DNA of 64,000 nucleotides from Sphingomonas sp. ERG5 (GCF_000803065.1 NZ_JSXI01000021.1:39715-103714), one strand, 5' to 3'; shown: positions 51,401-61,711, counted from the stretch's first letter. The notes: generated by a model not told the origin, from the sequence alone. Numbers and translations: made by a program.

Positions 51401-54400
51401 GATCACATCGAGATCGGCCGCGCCCGTCCGAATGACGCTGAACGCCGGTGCCGCCGGCGCGCTACCCGTCACGATCACCCTGGCCTCGACCACCTTGCAG
51501 AATTCTGGATTGGAGTCACACCAGAACAGGTCTTTCTCGGCGATCGCTGAGCCAGCCGGGCGGCCAAGCGAATTCTTGTCAGTCCAGACATAATCATTCT
51601 TGATTACGCATTGGCCGGGATCAATGTCGCACCACATGAGATCTTCCGGAGAGACCAGAGTGTTGGCTGGATATTCGAAGAAATTGCCCTCCGCCCAATA
51701 AGCGGTTCCACCGCCGATCGTTTCGGTCGTGAAACCAAGGATATAATGGGCATCGGCCAGCTTCACCGAACCGGACGAAGCAGGATTCAGCGCGCGCCGA
51801 TCGGCCGATGCCAGGTCCGCGCCGGCGGTCAGCGTGAGATTCCACGACGTCGCGCCATCGCCCAGCATCGGCGCCACCGCCCAGTTGCGTCCCTGAACGC
51901 CATTCACGATCGGACGCAGGTCGACCGGCTGATTCCCCAGCAACTCGACATGCGTCATCGCGGGAATCAACGACCCTTGTGCCAGGGTAACGGGTGAGGT
52001 GATGCTCATCCCCACGGGCAACGCCACGCCCTTTGGCCAGGTGAGCGCCGCGATGGACGTCGCCGCGCGCAGTGGCGTGCCGGCACCGAGCTTCATGCCC
52101 GCACCAAGCGTGACAGCGGATTTCATCACCGACCCGGCGGCATAGGCCAGGCTGCCATCGGCATTGTAGATGTTGGCGGCGACAACAGTGCCAGCCGAAA
52201 GGTTGACATCACCCATCAACACCACGTCCACCGGCAGCACTGTTCCCGCCGGCAGCGTCATCGCGTCGACCGGCACGTCGTAGTTGAGTGTCGTTCCGGG
52301 CGGGAAGCTCGTGCCGACATCCAGCACGACGCCATCGATCGGCACGACGATGTCGCCGCCGAACGGGTCACCGATGTTCGACTCTGTCAGCCTCCAGCCC
52401 TTGTCGTCCGGCGTTTCGGGCGGTGGCGCGAACCCGTCATTGATGCTGCCATGGATATTGACGTCACCGGCGGCGCGGATCTGCAGCATCCCGGGCTCGC
52501 CAAAGCCGCGCCGCGCGGGATTGTTGCGATCGGCTCCAGGACCATAGCGATAGCCCGACAGGTCGAGGTCGCCCGATACGGTCAGGTCGCCATTGGGATT
52601 GTCGGCACTGACCTTGCCGATGATCTCGACGCCCGGCCGGAGATGATAGGCACCAAGGCCCGTCAGGCGCGCACCGAGCGCGGCGTTGCCCAATGCGGCG
52701 TTGATATAGACCTGGCTATCCATATCGATGCCGTCGAGCAGCGCCTGAGTGATGATCTGGGGCCGATGGCCCGTTACATCAGGCAGCAATGCCAGCGGCG
52801 CGTCGTCATAGCTGCGCAGGCCATAGACGGCGACGGTCTTGGCTCCCACAACGTCCAGCGTGCCCAGCACATCGACCGCCAGGTCATTGGCCCCGATACG
52901 CGGTGCAATCAGATCCAGCGTGCCACGTGCCTTGCCATCGCCGCGTGTCGATTCCGTCCCCGCGCGCAGGTCCACCCTGGCGCTGTCGGCCAGAGTCAGC
53001 CGGCCTTCCCGCGTCGTCAGCTCGACGGCGGCACGATTGGGGCTGTCGATGATCTTGCCATAACTGTCGAGCCGCAGCCCGGTCCCGTGCGCATCGAGCG
53101 TGCCGTTGATGGTCAGGTCACCCATAGCCGCCAGTCGGATCGATCCGACCTGGGCGCCGCTGGCGTCTATCTTGCCATTGATCGTCAGATCGCCGCCGTC
53201 GAGCACGATCTCGACGGCATGCGCCTTGACCTCATCGCCAACCGTCAGGTCGCCCTGCTTGATCTGGAACCGGCGTGCACCGAACACACCGCCCTCCGTC
53301 AATCGCCCATTCAAGCCCGAAAAGTCGGCGAGGGTCTGGGCGCGAACGATGATTTCAGCCGCGTCATAGGGAACGAACGTGCCGCCGGCGTCATAATTGC
53401 CGGTGGCCGCACCGAGAACCCGGCCTGCCAGAGCGACATGGCCCGCTCCTGCGCCAAGCGCCGTCAGCGTCAGGGTGCCGCCACGGTTGTTCTTCGCCGA
53501 CAGGTCGATGACCGATCCCGCCGTCTGGGTGATGTCGCCGCCGGTGCTGGTCAGCAGCAGGTCGCCGCCCCAGCTATATTTCTTGACGTCGAACATCGTG
53601 ACTTCGCGACCCGACAGATCGAGCCGCGCCCTGCTGCCCAGCACGATGTCATCGACCGCCGTCAACGCAAGGCGTCCCGACGGCAGCACCACAGCGGTAT
53701 CGACGCTGATGCTGCGCCCGGACAGTTCCAGGGTCGCACCCAGCGCATTGCTGGTCGCTGGTGTCGTAGCGCCCGCCGGGGCCGTCACTGTGACCGCGCC
53801 ACCGGCAGCGATGCGATTGACCGACCCGGCCTCGCCGGTCATCAGCGCAGTGGTGATCGCGAGGTCGCCGCCAGTGTGGCTGTAGCCCTTGCCGGTGACA
53901 TAATCGCCCTGGCGATGATAGACCGACAGCGATCCCTTGCCGCTCGACGTGATGCGCTCGCTCGCGGTCAGATTGACTCGCGAGAAGCCCAGGGTCAGCC
54001 GGTCGTCGACTGCGGTACTGCTGGGTTGAGTATTGGGGCCATAGCCGAACAGGATCGATTTGGCCGCAATGTCGAGCGTGCCGTCGCCGAGCATTCCGGC
54101 CATCGCGGCGCCGGGCGCACCCGGTGCGCCGGTCCAGATGAACTCGCCGGTGCGGATGCTGGCGACATCACCCGCCGCGCCATAGCCGTAGATGGCGGGC
54201 GTGCCGAGAACCAGCCGCCCGAGCGAAGATATGCCGGTGGCGGGATTGATCGTGTCGAGGCTGACCGAACCGAAGATATTGACCGCATCGCGCGCGTTCA
54301 GGACCAGCGTCTCGAGCTTCGGCGCCCCCGTTGCGGTATTGCCCGCCAGCAGTTCCGCCAGCCGGCTCTGGTTCAGCGCCAGACCATCGGGAAGCCGTCC

Positions 54401-57400
54401 GGCGGCGGCCGCCGCCGCGAGGCTGGCATTCTCGCCAAGATTGACCGCCGACAGGCCGAGCACGAGATTCTTCGTACCGTAGGAAACATTGTCCGCAATG
54501 GTCAGCGCGCCCCTCGACGCGACTGCGATCGTCCCTTCGGAAAGAAGCCGGGTGGTGCCGTCGCACGCCAGGGTCACGCAAGCACCGATATTGATTTTGG
54601 GAACGATACTCGATTCTCCCGCCGGCTGACTCAGGATCAGATTGAACCAGCCATTGGAGACCGCCAGCACGCCATTGCCGGTGAACACATAGCCGTTGCT
54701 GGAATCAAAGCTGGTCGCGCCATGGCCGATGGTATCGATCGATGCGCCCTCCTCGATGGTGATATCGTTTCCAACGAGAACGACCTCGGCAGCCTTTAGA
54801 CTGGCACCGCTGCGCAAGACGAAATCGCCATCGCCCATGGCGTCGAAAGACACAAACCGCCCGCTCTGACCATAGGCCGAGGCGAAGGAACCGTTCAGCA
54901 CCAGACGCGGGGCATTGAGGGCGTTGAGGGCGTCTGCGCTGATCGACACACCAGCCAGGCCCTCGGTTGCGACCTGACCGGGTGCCAGGACCTCGCTCAC
55001 CCCGCGCGCCAGGACCACGCCGCCATAGCCGTTGCTCTTCGCCTCGGCATTCAGGCGCACCGCACCATCGAGCGTCAAGACGGGCCGATGATCGGCGGCA
55101 TCGGGCTTGGCCAGATAGAAATTCAGGTCGAGCGTCTTCGCGTCCGACGTCAGCAGGGCACGCGGCACGCCGATCCGCGCCGCATCAGCCATAACGAAGG
55201 CATTATATCCCATCTCGTTATAGCCCGAATGGGTGCGCACAATCGCCCCAGGGGTGATGACGACCTGGCTGGGCAGCACATCGCGAATGGTGGTATTTGC
55301 GATGCCGAGATGCCCGGCGGCGACGTAGGAACCGTTGCCAAGCGCAGAAACGCCAGACAGACCGATCCGGTCGCCCTTACCGATCTCGACGCGGAACGCA
55401 CCGGGCAGCAGGGCATAGGTAGAGGGCATCAGCGTATAGGTGCCGGCCGGCAGGCCGGGCACGCCGGCTGGAATGGTGATCTGCCGCCCGATCCCCGGCG
55501 CGCCGTAACCGGCTTCGGGTGTGACCGGCGCATAGCCGACGGTGCTCGACGGCACGATCGCATAGACGGCACTGTCCGCTGAACTGAATTTATAGCCTGG
55601 CCCCGCATTGGCCAATGGTGTCTTGAGGATATCGACCGACCCGCCCCGGCCAGTGATGAAGCCTGCACCAAGCAATTCGCCGCCGCCCGACAGGTCGAGG
55701 GTCGACCCCTTTTCCGCGTTGACGTGGCTGGCCTGGAAGGAAATGACCGCAGCAAGTGGATCGCCGACGCCGTTGAGCTTGACCTTCGCGCCATTGTAGA
55801 AATAGCTCAATCCATCGACCGTACCGCCATAGGGTATGACCAGCCCTGCGCCACTGACCGAGGTCAGGCTGCCCGCCAGCAGATTCACGACGTCCGGATA
55901 GGCAAATTGCCGAACGCCGCCGAACCGGATCTGCCCCAGCGGCGCTCGGACCACACCACCCTGATTGATGGTTTCAGCCGAAAAAATCAGTGACCCGAAA
56001 ACCGAATAGGGCATGGCGGCCTCGCCATTGCCATAGCGACGAATGTTGAGAACGCTGCCCGCGGCAAGGCCGCCCTCCACGGTATAGCCGGCGGTGATAT
56101 AGCCACCCGCGCCAGTGCCCGGATAGATTTGCGCGGCGGTCAGGTTGATGTCGCCCGGCGTCGCCAGTTCAGTGGTGGTGGCGCCGCTCAGCCCAAGCCC
56201 GGCCGTGCCGCCAAGTATGCGCAGATCACCGCGGCTGGTCAGATCGACCAACGCGAATCCCCGGCGGTCGACAGTATAGGTCGATGACAGGATATTGACG
56301 TCCCCGCGAGCGCCAAAACCGACACGGTCGCGAATATCGACCATGTCCGCCGTGATCGAGAAGACGGCGTTGCTTTCCTGTTGTGACGGCCCGCTCCGCC
56401 AGCCAACGAACGGCAGGAGGTGATTATCCAACTTATAGCGCGTCACGCCGGCGAGCCGCACATAGGAAGCGGACAAGGATACCTTCGTAGTCGCCGAGGC
56501 TCCCTCGCTCAGCGCATAAGCGCCCGCATAGAGCCGCAGGCTTTGCCGCATATCAAGGCGGACGTTGCCATCGAAACTGAGCGGACCGTCCACCAGCAGC
56601 GACAGATTGTCGAACCCGCCGGCTGCGATGCGGTCCACGCCGACACGCGTCGCGCCCACCGTCAGATTGCCACGGACATCCAGGGCAGTCGCGGTTGCCG
56701 GAATCAGGCTGTCGCCTTGCTGTTGCGCAAGAATGAATTCGCGGTGCCGCAATATATAGCTGGTCGCGAGATAGGTCTCGTAATTGGGGCTTTCGAGCGC
56801 CAGCGCCAGCGTCCCGCCAGCGGCGCCGTCGCCACCGGCCGCCGCGCGCAAGCTGCCATCGAGATGAAGTCCGATGCTGGATTTGATGATGATCGAGCCG
56901 CCATCACTGGCCACCGCCACCGGCGTGGATGCCATGTTCCCACCGCCGCCTGGAATATCCAGGATCGCCCGCGTTCCCGAGGCGTCGAGCAAGGCGCCGG
57001 GGCGAATGACGACAAAGGCGTCGGGCGCCGCGGCCTGGCCCGTTTCTTCCCAGTCCAGCCCCCCGCCGATGCTGATCGTGCCTCCATCGGCCACCAGCCC
57101 ATAGCGGCGCCCCTGCTGATCGATCGCGGTGACGGCGCGCGCCGCGGCATCGAGCACTGCCGTTTCCCCGATCCACACCAGCCCCGGATGAGCGACGTCG
57201 CGATAATCGCCCCGCAGAGCGATCGTTCCGCCCCACGCATTCAGCGTGCCATTGATCGCGACGGTGTCACGACCCGACAGGCTCATCCGCTGTCCCGGAT
57301 CGACCGTGATCCTGGCCCCGGCACTCACCGTGAGCGGGCCGTTCAATGTGGAGCCAAGTGTCAGGCTGGCACCGGCGCGCTGTGTCAATTGCCCCGCGAC

Positions 57401-60400
57401 CGGATCGGCCTGATAAGTCGGCGGGGTCCATAGCTCCAGCGCGTCGCGCGGATTGGCACCGGTGGCGATCGTGCTGGCCGCTGCGGTGACGCGATAGACC
57501 GGCATGGTGACATCGAGCGTCGTGTCTTTGCCGACGACCAGACCATGTCGGCCAGCGACGTCATAACTGGAAAAACCGGTCTGGAAGAGAGCCGGATCGA
57601 TCGACAGGGTCGGCTTGACGGCCAATGCCTTGCCGAACGCCGCCCCCGCCTGAACACGCGTGCCGCTGCTGATCGTGAAGTCGAACAGCGCGACGGCACC
57701 TCTCGGCAATGTCGCCGGTTGCGGCAAAACGGTTACGCCGTTGGGAAAGGCGTCCCGCGGCAGAACATAGCCGGGCGGCATCGGTGCATCAAAACTGTTG
57801 GTGCCCAGACTTTCGATAATCGACCCTGCCCGAAATGTCGGGACCGGCGATCCGGCGTCGCTCTCGACGGCGTAGAATCCTGCAGATGCTTGTCCGGGCT
57901 GCCTCACCCGCATGGAGTACCGGCCACTCACTGGCCTTGGCGGTGTCCAGTCCGCTGCCAGCGTAACGCGTGGATAAAGTCGAGAGCCGTTGATGAAGAT
58001 GTTGCCGCCAATGGCCTCGCCGGGAAGCACACGCGTTCGGGTATAATTGTAATCGACCGGGAGAATGTCACCGACCTTGACCTGATAATCCTCCATCAGC
58101 ACCAGATCGACCAGCGCCTGCTCGCCCGCGCCGAGGACGCCGTCCGTCTTCACTGCTTTGCCGCCGATCACGACGGCAGTGCCCGATTCCAGTTTCAGCG
58201 TGCCGCCGCCGGCGACACCATAGGCACGGATGTCGCCATCCAGCCGCAACAGGCCGTCTGCGGTGACCACCGAGGAGTCCATATCGGCGATCAGGGTGAC
58301 GTCGCCGCCGCGCCCGCCCCGCGTGGCGCCCTGACCCAGCATGGCGCCGCCCGAAGACACGTCGATCAGGCTGCCCTTTTCGAGCGTCACGTCATGGGTG
58401 GATTCGAACCGCACCGAACCGCCGTCGATCAGGCCAAGCTTGTTGGCATCCGCGGCATTCAGCGCCGTATTGACCCACAGTCCGCGCAGGTCGAGCGTGG
58501 CGCCCTTGCGCAGTGTGATGGTCGAGCCGCCATTCTTGATCAGCGTGTCCGATCCGCCCTGATCGGGGCCGCCGCGGAAGAAATTGCTCGCCAGCACGCT
58601 GCCGCCCCGCGCCGTGACATTGGCGGCGATATCGATCACCGGCGCGAACAGCTTGACCTCACCGGCGTCGGCCAGCACCAGGTCGCGCTCGATCCTGATC
58701 GTCCCGCGCGTGCCGAGCTCGATCCCACCCAGCCCTTGCGCGTTCAGATGCCTGGCGTCGAACCAGGCGGTGTTGGTCCGGTCGACGGGAAGCGCCGCGC
58801 CAGCCGCCAGATCACCCGTCACATTCGCGACATCGCCGATCCGGACATCGGTGTTGTAAAGCGCCGGCCCGAGCAAGCCAAAGCGGCCGAGCACCAGCGT
58901 GCCGGCCTTGGCGACCGTATGCTGGCCCAGCGCATAACCGTCGGTGACGCCATCGGCACGCGCCCGGGTCTGGCGATCGCCATTGATCACCTCGGCATGG
59001 ATGTCCCCTTCCATGATCGCGGTCGGTGTCGAGAGGATCAGCCGGCCGGCATCGCGACCGACGGTGTAACCCTCCTCCCAGCGTGTCGATGTGCCGCGGC
59101 TGAAGAAGGGGTGTGAATAGACCTCGGTATATTGCGATCCCCAGCGATCATGCTTGGCCATGAAGGCGTTGCCGACCGCGACCATCTTCATGCCGGCGGG
59201 CGCGTTGCGGATGTCGTACATCCGGCCGTCCGCGCCCATCACCCGGGTGGAGCGGATCAGGCCCGACCGATAGTCGAGCGAGCCGCCGGAGATGTCGAAC
59301 TGCGCACCCTTCTGCGCGATCACTTCATTGCCCGACAGCGTGATGGTGCCGCCAACCGCCGTCCATTCACCAATGCCGTGCGCCGTATTTGCCAGATAGC
59401 CACCCACCTCCAGCAGGCCGCCCGGCGTGTACCAGCGATCACCCGCATAGCCGCCGGTGCCGTCGGGCAGCAGGACGAGGTCACGAACGTCGATCCAGAC
59501 ATTCTGGCTCTTGATGCGGGAATCCTCGCGATTGCCCGGGCTGTCGCGCAGCTCATTGCCCTGGACATTCACCTTGATCGCGTTGCTGCCCATATCGAGC
59601 GACACACCCCTGACACCCGAGACGTCGATCGACGCCCCATCGGCGACGGTAATGCGGCCCCGGCTGGCCTGCACGGCGACCTGGCCGCCCTGCGCCATCG
59701 TCTGCGACCCGCCCTCGAACCGCACCGTGCCACCGGTGACGATCTCGACGCGGCTCTGGTCGAGCCGGTCGGAGAGAGTCGATCGATCATCGAATCCGCC
59801 CAGTGTGACATCGACCGTCTGGGCAGCGGGCTTGGCCAGCGCATCACGCTGGCTGTTGAGCGCGGTGGCATTGCTGTCGAGTTCGGGCAGGATCAGCGTC
59901 AGGCTGTCCTTGCCCAAAGTCACTGAGCCCTTGGTATCGGCTGCGGAGTTGAGCAAATGGATCGAGCCGCGTTGATTGACGCTGGTGGTCGATACCAGCA
60001 CGCCGTCCTGGCGGATTGTCCGCCCGCCAAGAGTGATGTCCCCTTCGCTGGCTTCGATCTGGCCGATATTGCTGACCGCGCCGGTGGTCGAGGCGCTGGT
60101 GATGAAACCACGCACTTCATTGCCGCGCGTCGTGGAAGACTGCCCTTCATTCGTGCCGAAACCACGCCGCAGGATGAAGTCGTCGCCAGCGACAAGCGCG
60201 GTCTGGCCGCGCGGCGTGGTGATCGATCCGGCATTGGTGACCGCGGTGCCCATCAACAGCACGAACCCGCCGCCCGCCGTCACCGATTTGGGGGTATGGG
60301 TGGTGATCTGCGCGCCGGCCTCGACCGTCACCGCGCCGCCCGCCCCGGTAAAGACCGGCACATAGCTGGGGCCCGACAGACTCGAATAAATGCCGCGATT

Positions 60401-61114
60401 GAGGAACTGATCATTGGCGATATTGGCGGTCGACGCGATCAGATTGCGGGTATTGACCTGAGACGCGCCACCGAAAATGATCCCATTCCGGTTGATGATG
60501 TAAACCGATCCGTCGGCCTTGATGGTCCCGAGGATCTTGGTCGGATCAGTCCCGGCACTGACGCGGTTGAGCGCTACCCAGTCGGTATTGCCCTTCTGAT
60601 TGAACACGAGATCGGTCTCGCGCCCGACATTGAAGCTGTCCCAGGTGAGGATCGCCTTGCTTTCGGTCTGGCCGATCGTGACCACGGTGCGGCCATCAGT
60701 GCCCGTCGCCTGTGTCGGGCCGTTGGCGCCGATCCACAGGCTGGGATCCCGCGGGACACCGCCTGCGACCTGCAGCCCGCCCTGGCCGAGGCCGTTGGGA
60801 ACGGTTGATTGCGCCGCTTTCGCCGCCGCCCGCGCCGCTGCCTGGGCGTCGCTCATCGCCTTGCGCGTCGCCGCTGCCCGCCGGAAGCTGTTGACGGCGC
60901 GCTGGCTGGCGCTGCTGGTCTGGGCCTGGCTCGCGGCCTGCTGCTGCGCCTGACGAATGGCGTTGTCGACCGGACTGCCGCCGCCACGATTGCCGAAGCC
61001 GCGCGTTTGCGCCGCAGCCACGCCGGCGAGCATCAGCGACCCGAGCGAGACACCGATCAGCAGGCGCTGGCGGATCGAGGGAGCATGGGGCGAGCGGCGT
61101 TTGGCGTTGGTCAT
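48431..61114 (-). CDS. giant filamentous haemagglutinin family protein (DUF3739 type)
   Basis: A 4227-residue exoprotein. A signal peptide (start ATG at 61114, TGGAG upstream; cleavage near VAAAQ) is followed by an Ala/Gln-rich segment. Next comes a two-partner-secretion-type domain with LTWDSFNVGRETDLVFNQ, ALNRVSAGTDPTKILGTIKA and IINRNGIIFGGASQVNTRNL (near residue 208). About 3,600 residues of beta-helix repeats follow, full of [AV]-G-G-[ST]-[IV]-x-[IL] strands. Residues about 2930-3050 carry repeated L-P-x-G-T-x-L-P units, and two WCD-x(2)-P-x(2)-C motifs lie near 3160-3190. The C-terminus (GDIDLIAPLGTIDAGEAGIR, then SGNINLAALQVLN) is DUF3739. Expected on the cell surface or released, as adhesin or matrix. 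No TpsB gene is adjacent. Confidence 0.95.
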   Translation of the reverse strand: MTNAKRRSPHAPSIRQRLLIGVSLGSLMLAGVAAAQTRGFGNRGGGSPVDNAIRQAQQQAASQAQTSSASQRAVNSFRRAAATRKAMSDAQAAARAAAKAAQSTVPNGLGQGGLQVAGGVPRDPSLWIGANGPTQATGTDGRTVVTIGQTESKAILTWDSFNVGRETDLVFNQKGNTDWVALNRVSAGTDPTKILGTIKADGSVYIINRNGIIFGGASQVNTRNLIASTANIANDQFLNRGIYSSLSGPSYVPVFTGAGGAVTVEAGAQITTHTPKSVTAGGGFVLLMGTAVTNAGSITTPRGQTALVAGDDFILRRGFGTNEGQSSTTRGNEVRGFITSASTTGAVSNIGQIEASEGDITLGGRTIRQDGVLVSTTSVNQRGSIHLLNSAADTKGSVTLGKDSLTLILPELDSNATALNSQRDALAKPAAQTVDVTLGGFDDRSTLSDRLDQSRVEIVTGGTVRFEGGSQTMAQGGQVAVQASRGRITVADGASIDVSGVRGVSLDMGSNAIKVNVQGNELRDSPGNREDSRIKSQNVWIDVRDLVLLPDGTGGYAGDRWYTPGGLLEVGGYLANTAHGIGEWTAVGGTITLSGNEVIAQKGAQFDISGGSLDYRSGLIRSTRVMGADGRMYDIRNAPAGMKMVAVGNAFMAKHDRWGSQYTEVYSHPFFSRGTSTRWEEGYTVGRDAGRLILSTPTAIMEGDIHAEVINGDRQTRARADGVTDGYALGQHTVAKAGTLVLGRFGLLGPALYNTDVRIGDVANVTGDLAAGAALPVDRTNTAWFDARHLNAQGLGGIELGTRGTIRIERDLVLADAGEVKLFAPVIDIAANVTARGGSVLASNFFRGGPDQGGSDTLIKNGGSTITLRKGATLDLRGLWVNTALNAADANKLGLIDGGSVRFESTHDVTLEKGSLIDVSSGGAMLGQGATRGGRGGDVTLIADMDSSVVTADGLLRLDGDIRAYGVAGGGTLKLESGTAVVIGGKAVKTDGVLGAGEQALVDLVLMEDYQVKVGDILPVDYNYTRTRVLPGEAIGGNIFINGSRLYPRVTLAADWTPPRPVSGRYSMRVRQPGQASAGFYAVESDAGSPVPTFRAGSIIESLGTNSFDAPMPPGYVLPRDAFPNGVTVLPQPATLPRGAVALFDFTISSGTRVQAGAAFGKALAVKPTLSIDPALFQTGFSSYDVAGRHGLVVGKDTTLDVTMPVYRVTAAASTIATGANPRDALELWTPPTYQADPVAGQLTQRAGASLTLGSTLNGPLTVSAGARITVDPGQRMSLSGRDTVAINGTLNAWGGTIALRGDYRDVAHPGLVWIGETAVLDAAARAVTAIDQQGRRYGLVADGGTISIGGGLDWEETGQAAAPDAFVVIRPGALLDASGTRAILDIPGGGGNMASTPVAVASDGGSIIIKSSIGLHLDGSLRAAAGGDGAAGGTLALALESPNYETYLATSYILRHREFILAQQQGDSLIPATATALDVRGNLTVGATRVGVDRIAAGGFDNLSLLVDGPLSFDGNVRLDMRQSLRLYAGAYALSEGASATTKVSLSASYVRLAGVTRYKLDNHLLPFVGWRSGPSQQESNAVFSITADMVDIRDRVGFGARGDVNILSSTYTVDRRGFALVDLTSRGDLRILGGTAGLGLSGATTTELATPGDINLTAAQIYPGTGAGGYITAGYTVEGGLAAGSVLNIRRYGNGEAAMPYSVFGSLIFSAETINQGGVVRAPLGQIRFGGVRQFAYPDVVNLLAGSLTSVSGAGLVIPYGGTVDGLSYFYNGAKVKLNGVGDPLAAVISFQASHVNAEKGSTLDLSGGGELLGAGFITGRGGSVDILKTPLANAGPGYKFSSADSAVYAIVPSSTVGYAPVTPEAGYGAPGIGRQITIPAGVPGLPAGTYTLMPSTYALLPGAFRVEIGKGDRIGLSGVSALGNGSYVAAGHLGIANTTIRDVLPSQVVITPGAIVRTHSGYNEMGYNAFVMADAARIGVPRALLTSDAKTLDLNFYLAKPDAADHRPVLTLDGAVRLNAEAKSNGYGGVVLARGVSEVLAPGQVATEGLAGVSISADALNALNAPRLVLNGSFASAYGQSGRFVSFDAMGDGDFVLRSGASLKAAEVVLVGNDITIEEGASIDTIGHGATSFDSSNGYVFTGNGVLAVSNGWFNLILSQPAGESSIVPKINIGACVTLACDGTTRLLSEGTIAVASRGALTIADNVSYGTKNLVLGLSAVNLGENASLAAAAAAGRLPDGLALNQSRLAELLAGNTATGAPKLETLVLNARDAVNIFGSVSLDTINPATGISSLGRLVLGTPAIYGYGAAGDVASIRTGEFIWTGAPGAPGAAMAGMLGDGTLDIAAKSILFGYGPNTQPSSTAVDDRLTLGFSRVNLTASERITSSGKGSLSVYHRQGDYVTGKGYSHTGGDLAITTALMTGEAGSVNRIAAGGAVTVTAPAGATTPATSNALGATLELSGRSISVDTAVVLPSGRLALTAVDDIVLGSRARLDLSGREVTMFDVKKYSWGGDLLLTSTGGDITQTAGSVIDLSAKNNRGGTLTLTALGAGAGHVALAGRVLGAATGNYDAGGTFVPYDAAEIIVRAQTLADFSGLNGRLTEGGVFGARRFQIKQGDLTVGDEVKAHAVEIVLDGGDLTINGKIDASGAQVGSIRLAAMGDLTINGTLDAHGTGLRLDSYGKIIDSPNRAAVELTTREGRLTLADSARVDLRAGTESTRGDGKARGTLDLIAPRIGANDLAVDVLGTLDVVGAKTVAVYGLRSYDDAPLALLPDVTGHRPQIITQALLDGIDMDSQVYINAALGNAALGARLTGLGAYHLRPGVEIIGKVSADNPNGDLTVSGDLDLSGYRYGPGADRNNPARRGFGEPGMLQIRAAGDVNIHGSINDGFAPPPETPDDKGWRLTESNIGDPFGGDIVVPIDGVVLDVGTSFPPGTTLNYDVPVDAMTLPAGTVLPVDVVLMGDVNLSAGTVVAANIYNADGSLAYAAGSVMKSAVTLGAGMKLGAGTPLRAATSIAALTWPKGVALPVGMSITSPVTLAQGSLIPAMTHVELLGNQPVDLRPIVNGVQGRNWAVAPMLGDGATSWNLTLTAGADLASADRRALNPASSGSVKLADAHYILGFTTETIGGGTAYWAEGNFFEYPANTLVSPEDLMWCDIDPGQCVIKNDYVWTDKNSLGRPAGSAIAEKDLFWCDSNPEFCKVVEARVIVTGSAPAAPAFSVIRTGAADLDVIAAGDIRMDSLYGIYTAGAATSVDAVFDRPRGMGGNGTPLGNQPVDYAPALATYHAWYPDQGGNVLISAGRNLIGDVKGTPGNGIAGMTAVGNWLWRQGSGTAALDEMIPTAWWINFGSYVPFKEPSGAIHPQLAGFTGIGALGGGDVTIRVGGDAGAIDFRGYQGAMNGPAARSQALVVAVGGTGRVTAGGALTLTGGGDIDMRIAGALNPIGDLNGTQHERHSINGTVTNLRGATRIGAASMGVVKAQYTGVIGVGEIDPRVVDPFERVYADARAGLVLVPGDSAVYLETLGDLVLGGVGDPGRGRTPNLSGFSSGGTVYDRGGQSWFSLWTDHTAINLVSAGGDMVPGTGGDEPNLDGGASDIADTLPSILRVAALSGDLYFGTSARVNSIPGSTFDTLRPSAAAELEILAAGSIHAGQRTPFEPYVGRHTIALSGSAIALPTPFNPAFFGSIDGGPELVSNLSPESLPGSYASLFAFGRNTAENGLDRPLDAPPIRLYALRGDIVGLGTGRRILLGDLLTLYEASAPVWMKAGRDIVSVGTPPGEVAYGVSGANYRTNLIVHNNATDVSIVQAGRDILYANFEIAGPGTLEVSAGRNILQEGRGSFISIGPVAIGDTRPGAGISLMAGMGANGPNFSAIRTRYLDPANLADPKRPLADQDGKVAKTYEKELAGWLDGRYGFKGTTTEALAYFDALAPEQQRVFLRDVYYAELREGGREYNEPDSSRFASYLRGREMIGTLFPDKDKDGKDIVRTGDIIMFGGSGVRTSFGGDIQMMAPGGQIVVGVQGVVPPASSGLITQGQGNIQLFSEKSLLLGLSRIMTTFGGSIFAWSEQGDINAGRGSKTSILFTPPRRTSDRYGNVALAPQVPSSGAGIATLNPIPEVAPGDIDLIAPLGTIDAGEAGIRVSGNINLAALQVLNAANIEVQGNAKGIPLPPVVNTGALSAASAATSSVVAEATRLAERARPPIRTDVPIIFTVRLLGFGE

Positions 61115-61232
61115 CGAGCGGAACTCCAGCAAGACGGTCGGCCGCTCCGGAAGAGAGGCTGGACCGCCGCATCCTGTGCGAAAAAAAGGAAAGCGATGTG
61201 ACGGCGCGTGCCGTCGGAAGGGATGAGCACGC

Positions 61233-61643
61233 TCATGGCCGGCCTCCCGGACGGACTGGTGGCGGGATACGATTGGGGCGCGACGGATAGGCAGAATTGC
61301 CGAGATTGCCGCCCATCCGCAGGCGCGACCCCGGCAGGCTCGACACGCCCACTTCGACATCAGCCGAACCTGCGCCGGGAACCGGCGCCTCGATCGCGGC
61401 ACGCGCCTGCTTCTGTGCGGCGCGCGCCGCCGCCTCGAGCTTCTGCGTCGCGCAATCGAGATGCCCGGCTTTGCGGCCCGCGATATCGACCTGGACGCAC
61501 AGCGCAGGCGACGGCGCCACCTCGCCGATCCGGGACGACGGCTTCATCTGGTCCGCTTCACCTGCTGCCTCCTGAGCAAGAGCAACACGCCCGATGAAAA
61601 ACGCGATCAGCGCAACGAACCATCCGCAGTCTCGCACCATCAT
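61233..61643 (-). CDS. small secreted protein of unknown function
   Basis: About 136 residues, exported (MMVRDCGWFVALIAFFIGRV as signal, cleavage near ALAQ). The mature part has a cysteine pair in LCVQVDIAGRKAGHLDCATQ, an Ala-rich helix (KLEAAARAAQKQARAA) and a Pro/Arg/Gly-rich tail without structure. I do not recognise a named family. It sits between the porin and the haemagglutinin genes on the same strand, so it probably serves their assembly or surface display. The start is uncertain: two adjacent ATGs (61643, 61640) and a longer frame to 61706. Confidence 0.7.
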   Translation of the reverse strand: MMVRDCGWFVALIAFFIGRVALAQEAAGEADQMKPSSRIGEVAPSPALCVQVDIAGRKAGHLDCATQKLEAAARAAQKQARAAIEAPVPGAGSADVEVGVSSLPGSRLRMGGNLGNSAYPSRPNRIPPPVRPGGRP

Positions 61644-61711
61644 GCGATGACGGCTTGGGGAAGCATGGCGCAACCGCGCTCGACAGGTCAGCAGATGCGC
61701 GGTCATTCTCG

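Noticed and set aside
51960..52350. Repeated L-P-x-G-T units considered as sortase signals
   Set aside because: They lie mid-protein in a Gram-negative exoprotein and lack the hydrophobic segment and basic tail of a sortase signal; better read as beta-helix repeats.
52451..54799. 782-codon open frame on the plus strand inside the haemagglutinin gene
   Set aside because: It is antisense to a clearly coding beta-helix region. Its translation is rich in Arg/Gln/Asp with no motif, as expected for a shadow frame in high-GC DNA; the same applies to the frames at 49706-51550 and 57545-59116.
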